Below are positions 15,594-18,560 of a stretch of 18,560 nucleotides of DNA, piece by piece. Source of the stretch: Anaerolineaceae bacterium 46_22 (lineage in GTDB: Bacteria > Chloroflexota > Anaerolineae > Anaerolineales > Anaerolineaceae); contig LGHA01000012.1 in the NCBI GenBank assembly GCA_001508595.1, forward strand, positions 1 through 18,560, written 5' to 3'. Position numbers and translations under genes: made by a program. The notes under the pieces were generated by a model. That model made no database searches and was not told the origin of the DNA. It was given only the letters and a program-made list of their open reading frames with translations. Numbering within the stretch: the stretch's first letter is position 1; each line of letters begins with the position of its first letter.

Positions 15594-16270
15594 ATGGGTT
15601 TAGTACATTACAAAGTTATTCTTTCATACAATGGCTCAGAATTTGCCGGCTTTCAACGACAGAAGGATGCACGAACTGTGCAGAGCGAATTTGAGGCAGG
15701 CTTGCGCAAGATTGGCTGGCAGGGTAAAAGTGTCTTAGCTGCCGGCCGCACGGATGCTGGGGTGCATGCTGTGGGTCAGGTGGTTAGCTTTCACCTCGAT
15801 TGGCAGCACAGCCTTGATGATCTGAGAAATGCCCTCAATTATTATTTACCGAGGGATATGGCTGTGCAATCTGTCGAAATCGCACCTGACGATTTTCATC
15901 CCCGTTTCGATGCACAATGCCGTTGTTATCGGTATCAGGTCTTTTGCTGGCACGTACGTGACCCAATTCGCGAAGTCTTTGCATGGCGGGTCTGGCCAAA
16001 GCTTGATCTGAAACGCATGCAGGAAGCTGGAAAAGTGCTGATAGGCGTACACGATTTTCAGGCTTTTGGCAGCCCGACCAGCGAGAAGGGTGTCACCATT
16101 AGGGAAGTGTTTGACCTGAACTGGCAGCAAGATGTTGAGGGCTTGTGAAGATTGGTCAGGGTGAAGTTTCCCCGGATATATTATTGGAGAGCCTCCAAAC
16201 CGGGAATTTATCTCTGACAGGTCTGGCTCCAGCAACGGGGCTTGTATTGAAAGAAGTACTTTATTCGTAA
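15594..16270 (+). pseudogene. truA: tRNA pseudouridine synthase A, broken by frameshift and internal loss
   Basis: TruA makes pseudouridine 38-40 in the tRNA anticodon arm. The first frame (15594-16148) gives 184 residues with the catalytic AAGRTDAGVHAVGQV (Asp54) and HPRFDAQCRCYRYQ (about 102-115), then stops at TGA 16146-16148. The family C terminus continues in another frame from 16145: VKIGQGEVSPDILLESLQTG and GLAPATGLVLKEVLYS, ending in TAA at 16268-16270. What is missing is about 20 residues of the strand and helix carrying the conserved AFLxxMVR segment. The phase change implies a loss of 3n+1 bases. rplQ-truA-rplM is normal order, so this is the native copy. Sequencing or assembly error is possible. 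No clear ribosome binding site precedes the ATG. Confidence 0.85.
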
Positions 16271-16272
16271 GA

Positions 16273-16310
16273 AAATCTATTTAGATTTCAGCATTAAGTC
16301 TGGTGACTTA
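16273..16310 (+). promoter_or_regulatory. Two tandem hairpins in the rplM leader
   Basis: AAATCT/AGATTT (16273-16278 with 16283-16288) and TAAGTC/GACTTA (16295-16300 with 16305-16310) are perfect 6-bp stems with 4-nt loops, lying between the truA remnant stop and the rplM ribosome binding site at 16332. Leaders before rplM are known regulatory RNAs in other phyla; whether this one binds L13 is unproven. Confidence 0.45.
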
Positions 16311-16344
16311 GAGCAGGGATCTTTGAATGATGGAGAGTTAGACA

Positions 16345-16770
16345 GTGAGAAAAACATTTGTACCTAAAGGAAAAGTTGAACAAGAATGGCTGTTGATTGA
16401 CGCCGAAGGTCAGAACCTGGGACGTTTATCAACAAAAATAGCCCAATTGTTAATTGGAAAACACAAGCCCAATTACACACCTGGTGTGATGACGGGTGCC
16501 AATGTGGTTGTGATAAACGCGGAGAAGGTTGCCGTGTATCCCACCCGTTTGGACAGTAAAATTTATTATCATCACTCAAATTATCCCGGCGGTTTGAAAT
16601 CTATTGATTTACGAACACAGCTGGAGAGGCACCCAGAACGTGTGATTGAGCACGCTGTGAAGGGTATGATCCCCAAGAACAAGCTTGGGCGCCGGATATT
16701 TAAGAACCTGCATGTTTATGCTGGCCCAGAGCATCCCCACCAGGCACAGGCACCAGAGTTAATTGAGTAA
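16345..16770 (+). CDS. rplM: 50S ribosomal protein L13
   Basis: L13 is an early-assembly large-subunit protein. The 141 residues start [21 protein letters not shown] and show [48 protein letters not shown] and [14 protein letters not shown]. The start is GTG at 16345 with GGAG at 16332-16335, 9 nt upstream. An ATG at 16327 opens only a 4-codon frame ending 3 nt before the GTG. It forms the usual pair with rpsI. Confidence 0.96.
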   Translation: MRKTFVPKGKVEQEWLLIDAEGQNLGRLSTKIAQLLIGKHKPNYTPGVMTGANVVVINAEKVAVYPTRLDSKIYYHHSNYPGGLKSIDLRTQLERHPERVIEHAVKGMIPKNKLGRRIFKNLHVYAGPEHPHQAQAPELIE

Positions 16771-16788
16771 GAGGAGTAACTAGGATTT

Positions 16789-17184
16789 ATGGATAAACAA
16801 TATTACGAAGGTATTGGTCGTCGAAAAGAAAGCTCAGCCCGTGTTCGGCTTATGTCGGGTTCAGGCGATTTTATCGTCAACGAAAAAGATATCGAAGCTT
16901 ATTTCACTCGTTTAGGAGATATTGAAGCCATCATCAAGGCGTTCGAAATCGCCGGTCAATCACAGGATATTTACGATGTAACTGTGTTGGTCAACGGCGG
17001 TGGCGTAACCGGGCAACGGGATGCTGTCAAGTTGGGTTTGTCCCGCGCTTTGGTTAAAATGGATGAGGAATTACGAGCACCATTACGGCACAACGGTTAC
17101 CTGACACGCGACCCACGAGTCAAGGAGCGCAAGAAACCAGGTCTCAAACGAGCGCGCAAGGCTCCTACTTACACCAAGCGCTAA
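16789..17184 (+). CDS. rpsI: 30S ribosomal protein S9
   Basis: S9 has a long C-terminal tail that touches P-site tRNA. The 131 residues begin with YYEGIGRRKESSARVRLMSGSG, include VLVNGGGVTGQRDAVKLGLSRAL, and end DPRVKERKKPGLKRARKAPTYTKR with the conserved terminal Lys-Arg. It lies 18 nt after rplM and is the last ribosomal gene in the window. Confidence 0.97.
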   Translation: MDKQYYEGIGRRKESSARVRLMSGSGDFIVNEKDIEAYFTRLGDIEAIIKAFEIAGQSQDIYDVTVLVNGGGVTGQRDAVKLGLSRALVKMDEELRAPLRHNGYLTRDPRVKERKKPGLKRARKAPTYTKR

Positions 17185-17354
17185 AGCAATTCCATTATTC
17201 TTCTGGGATATCCTTGTTAGCTATACGGCGGCAGTGATCTCCCTTATGTGAGGCAGATGTAGATGCCTTATCTAATGGATAATATAATTAGAGGTATTGA
17301 TAGAGACGTTTATTGACGTCTCTATTTGTTAATCAGGGAAAATAGGGAAAGAAA
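17185..17354 (+). other. Non-coding gap between rpsI and the MazG-type gene
   Basis: These 170 nt hold no convincing gene. They contain a palindrome GGATATCC, a weak stem AGGCA/TGCCT (17251-17255 with 17264-17268), a perfect TATAAT at 17283-17288 with only a poor -35 (TAGATG at 17260-17265, spacing 17), and a strong hairpin at 17301-17324. The ribosomal operon probably ends here and the next unit begins. Confidence 0.6.
17301..17330 (+). terminator. Predicted intrinsic terminator
   Basis: TAGAGACGT at 17301-17309 pairs perfectly with ACGTCTCTA at 17316-17324 around a 6-nt loop, followed by TTTGTT. The 9-bp stem and T-rich tail fit an intrinsic terminator for the rplM-rpsI transcript. It lies after the only TATAAT in the gap, so for RNA starting there it would be a leader hairpin instead. 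Confidence 0.55.
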
Positions 17355-18560
17355 ATGACACAGGTTGAAAATCGGGCGGTCGGTATAACCTTAATGGGTC
17401 TTGGCCCCGGTGACCCTAAATACTTGACACTTGAGGCTTTAGCCTGGTTGAAGTCAATAAAGGTATTATATTTGCGTACCTCTCAGCATCCGACGGTATT
17501 GCATTTGCCTGAACACCTGGAATTAATCAGTTTTGATGAGTTATATGAAAAGCACGAAGGCTTTGAAGCGGTTTACGAGGAGATTATCGATCGTGTGTTA
17601 AGCCTGGGAAGAGCGTCAGGTGGCATTACTTATGCAGTGCCCGGCCACCCCTTTGTTGCAGAAGCAACCTGCCCGGAAATTTTACGGCGGGCGAAGACTG
17701 AAGATATTCCTGTGCGGGTTATTGATGGCTTGAGTTTTTTGGAACCGACATTCAGAGCATTGTCGTTGGATCCTTTCCCGGAGTTGGTGCTTGCAGACGC
17801 CCTGAGCATGGCAGGTTCACAAACCCCACAGACGCCTCCTTCATCACCGGTTCTGATCGCCCAAATCTACTCACGAATGGTGGCATCTGATGTCAAGTTG
17901 ACCTTAATGACCACCTATCCAGATGACCACCCGGTCAGACTTGTCCATGGGGCAGGGACGGATAAAGAAGTGGTTGAAGACTTGCCTTTATACGCGGTGG
18001 ACCACAGCGAGCACTTGGGATTGTTGAGTGCTTTATTTGTGCCGCCACTCTCGCCTTATACGTCTTTCGAGTCATTTCAGGAAATTATTGCAAAATTACG
18101 GGCACCTGATGGCTGCCCCTGGGATCGTGAACAAACGCATGAGAGTTTGCGCCCTTTTTTGCTTGAAGAGGCTTATGAGACACTGGATGCTTTAGATCGA
18201 CAGGATATGCGGGGCCTTGAAGAAGAATTAGGTGATTTGCTCTTGCAAATTCTCCTTCATGCTCAAATCGCTAATGAAGAAGGGGATTTTAATATCCACC
18301 ATGTATTGGACGGCATTGGATCCAAGCTGGTCCGCAGGCATCCACATGTCTTTGCGGATAAAAAGGTAAGCGGCGTTTCAGGCGTGCTGCATAATTGGGA
18401 GGAAATTAAAGCTGAAGAACGTAAGGATAATGGTGATAAGGCTTTGAAAGGTCTGCTGGATGGTGTGCCTAAAGCCCTGCCAGCTTTATCACAAGCAGGT
18501 GAAATCATTGAACGTACCAGGCGTGTAGGGTTTGATCATTTAATTTCGAAGGGTGACCCT
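17355..18560 (+). CDS. mazG: Tetrapyrrole methylase-like / MazG nucleotide pyrophosphohydrolase fusion (partial)
   Basis: The frame is open from the ATG at 17355 to the window edge (402 codons), so the C terminus is missing. Residues 10-230 resemble the SAM-dependent tetrapyrrole methylase fold: GLGPGDPKYLT at 15-25 and YAVPGHPF at 93-100. From about 237 comes a MazG domain: LRAPDGCPWDREQTH (Asp252-Trp256), metal-binding EEAYE at 271-275 and EELGD at 290-294, then RRHPHVF at 327-333 and the start of a second MazG repeat. MazG enzymes hydrolyse NTPs to NMP and pyrophosphate. The layout matches B. subtilis YabN. AGGGA lies 6 nt before the ATG. The methylase substrate is unknown, and an active methylase is not assured. 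Confidence 0.9.
   Translation, partial: MTQVENRAVGITLMGLGPGDPKYLTLEALAWLKSIKVLYLRTSQHPTVLHLPEHLELISFDELYEKHEGFEAVYEEIIDRVLSLGRASGGITYAVPGHPFVAEATCPEILRRAKTEDIPVRVIDGLSFLEPTFRALSLDPFPELVLADALSMAGSQTPQTPPSSPVLIAQIYSRMVASDVKLTLMTTYPDDHPVRLVHGAGTDKEVVEDLPLYAVDHSEHLGLLSALFVPPLSPYTSFESFQEIIAKLRAPDGCPWDREQTHESLRPFLLEEAYETLDALDRQDMRGLEEELGDLLLQILLHAQIANEEGDFNIHHVLDGIGSKLVRRHPHVFADKKVSGVSGVLHNWEEIKAEERKDNGDKALKGLLDGVPKALPALSQAGEIIERTRRVGFDHLISKGDP

Noticed and set aside
15579-15595. Direct repeat CCGGAT...CCGGAT before truA
   Set aside because: Two 6-base copies only, with the second overlapping the truA ATG; likely chance.
15846-16235. Antisense frame of 129 codons across the broken truA
   Set aside because: No ribosome binding site or known motif; both flanking truA parts clearly match TruA on the + strand.
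16247-16276. Promoter for rplM from TTGAAA and GAAAAT
   Set aside because: Spacing of 18 with a poor -10 box, inside the end of the truA coding remnant; too weak to list.
18263-18508. Antisense frame opposite the MazG domain
   Set aside because: The + strand frame carries conserved MazG motifs throughout this stretch.
1-18560. Search for mobile elements, CRISPR arrays, tRNA or rRNA genes, toxin-antitoxin or defence genes
   Set aside because: None seen; the window is continuous housekeeping sequence with no repeat arrays or transfer signs.

Overview
The window is a bacterial chromosomal housekeeping locus, all on the + strand. It holds the end of the str operon (3' end of tuf, then rpsJ), the S10 and spc operons (rplC to rplO, secY, adk, map), the alpha operon (rpmJ, rpsM, rpsK, rpsD, rpoA, rplQ), a damaged truA, rplM-rpsI, and the 5' part of a methylase-MazG fusion gene. 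The gene order (tuf-rpsJ-S10-spc-secY-adk-map-rpmJ-rpsM-rpsK-rpsD-rpoA-rplQ-truA-rplM-rpsI), zinc-type S14, S4 and L36, moderate GC and a YabN-like fusion fit a Chloroflexota (Anaerolineae-like) or other Terrabacteria genome. The lineage is an inference from order and protein style, not a search.

Layout: 1-98 tuf end; 118-426 rpsJ; 427-714 an unusually long rpsJ-rplC gap with inverted repeats, a good sigma-70-type promoter and a structured leader of about 170 nt; 715-9593 twenty-one ribosomal protein genes from rplC to rplO, tightly packed with several start/stop overlaps; 9628-12401 secY, adk and map; 12402-12474 a promoter; 12475-15572 the alpha operon; 15594-16270 truA split by a frameshift and an apparent internal loss; 16271-16344 a leader with two tandem hairpins; 16345-17184 rplM and rpsI; 17185-17354 non-coding, with a possible promoter and a strong hairpin; 17355 to the end, a methylase-MazG gene open at the window edge.

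The genes supply about half of the ribosomal proteins, the RNA polymerase alpha subunit, the SecY channel that docks with ribosomes, adenylate kinase for nucleotide balance, and methionine aminopeptidase acting on nascent chains. This is a growth-linked module. I found no mobile element, CRISPR array, tRNA, rRNA or defence system. I do not see a wholly new system. The points worth following are the putative rplC leader RNA with mutually exclusive hairpins, the broken truA, an altered SecY C5 loop, structured gaps before rpsK, rpoA, rplF and rplM, and the lack of infA between map and rpmJ.
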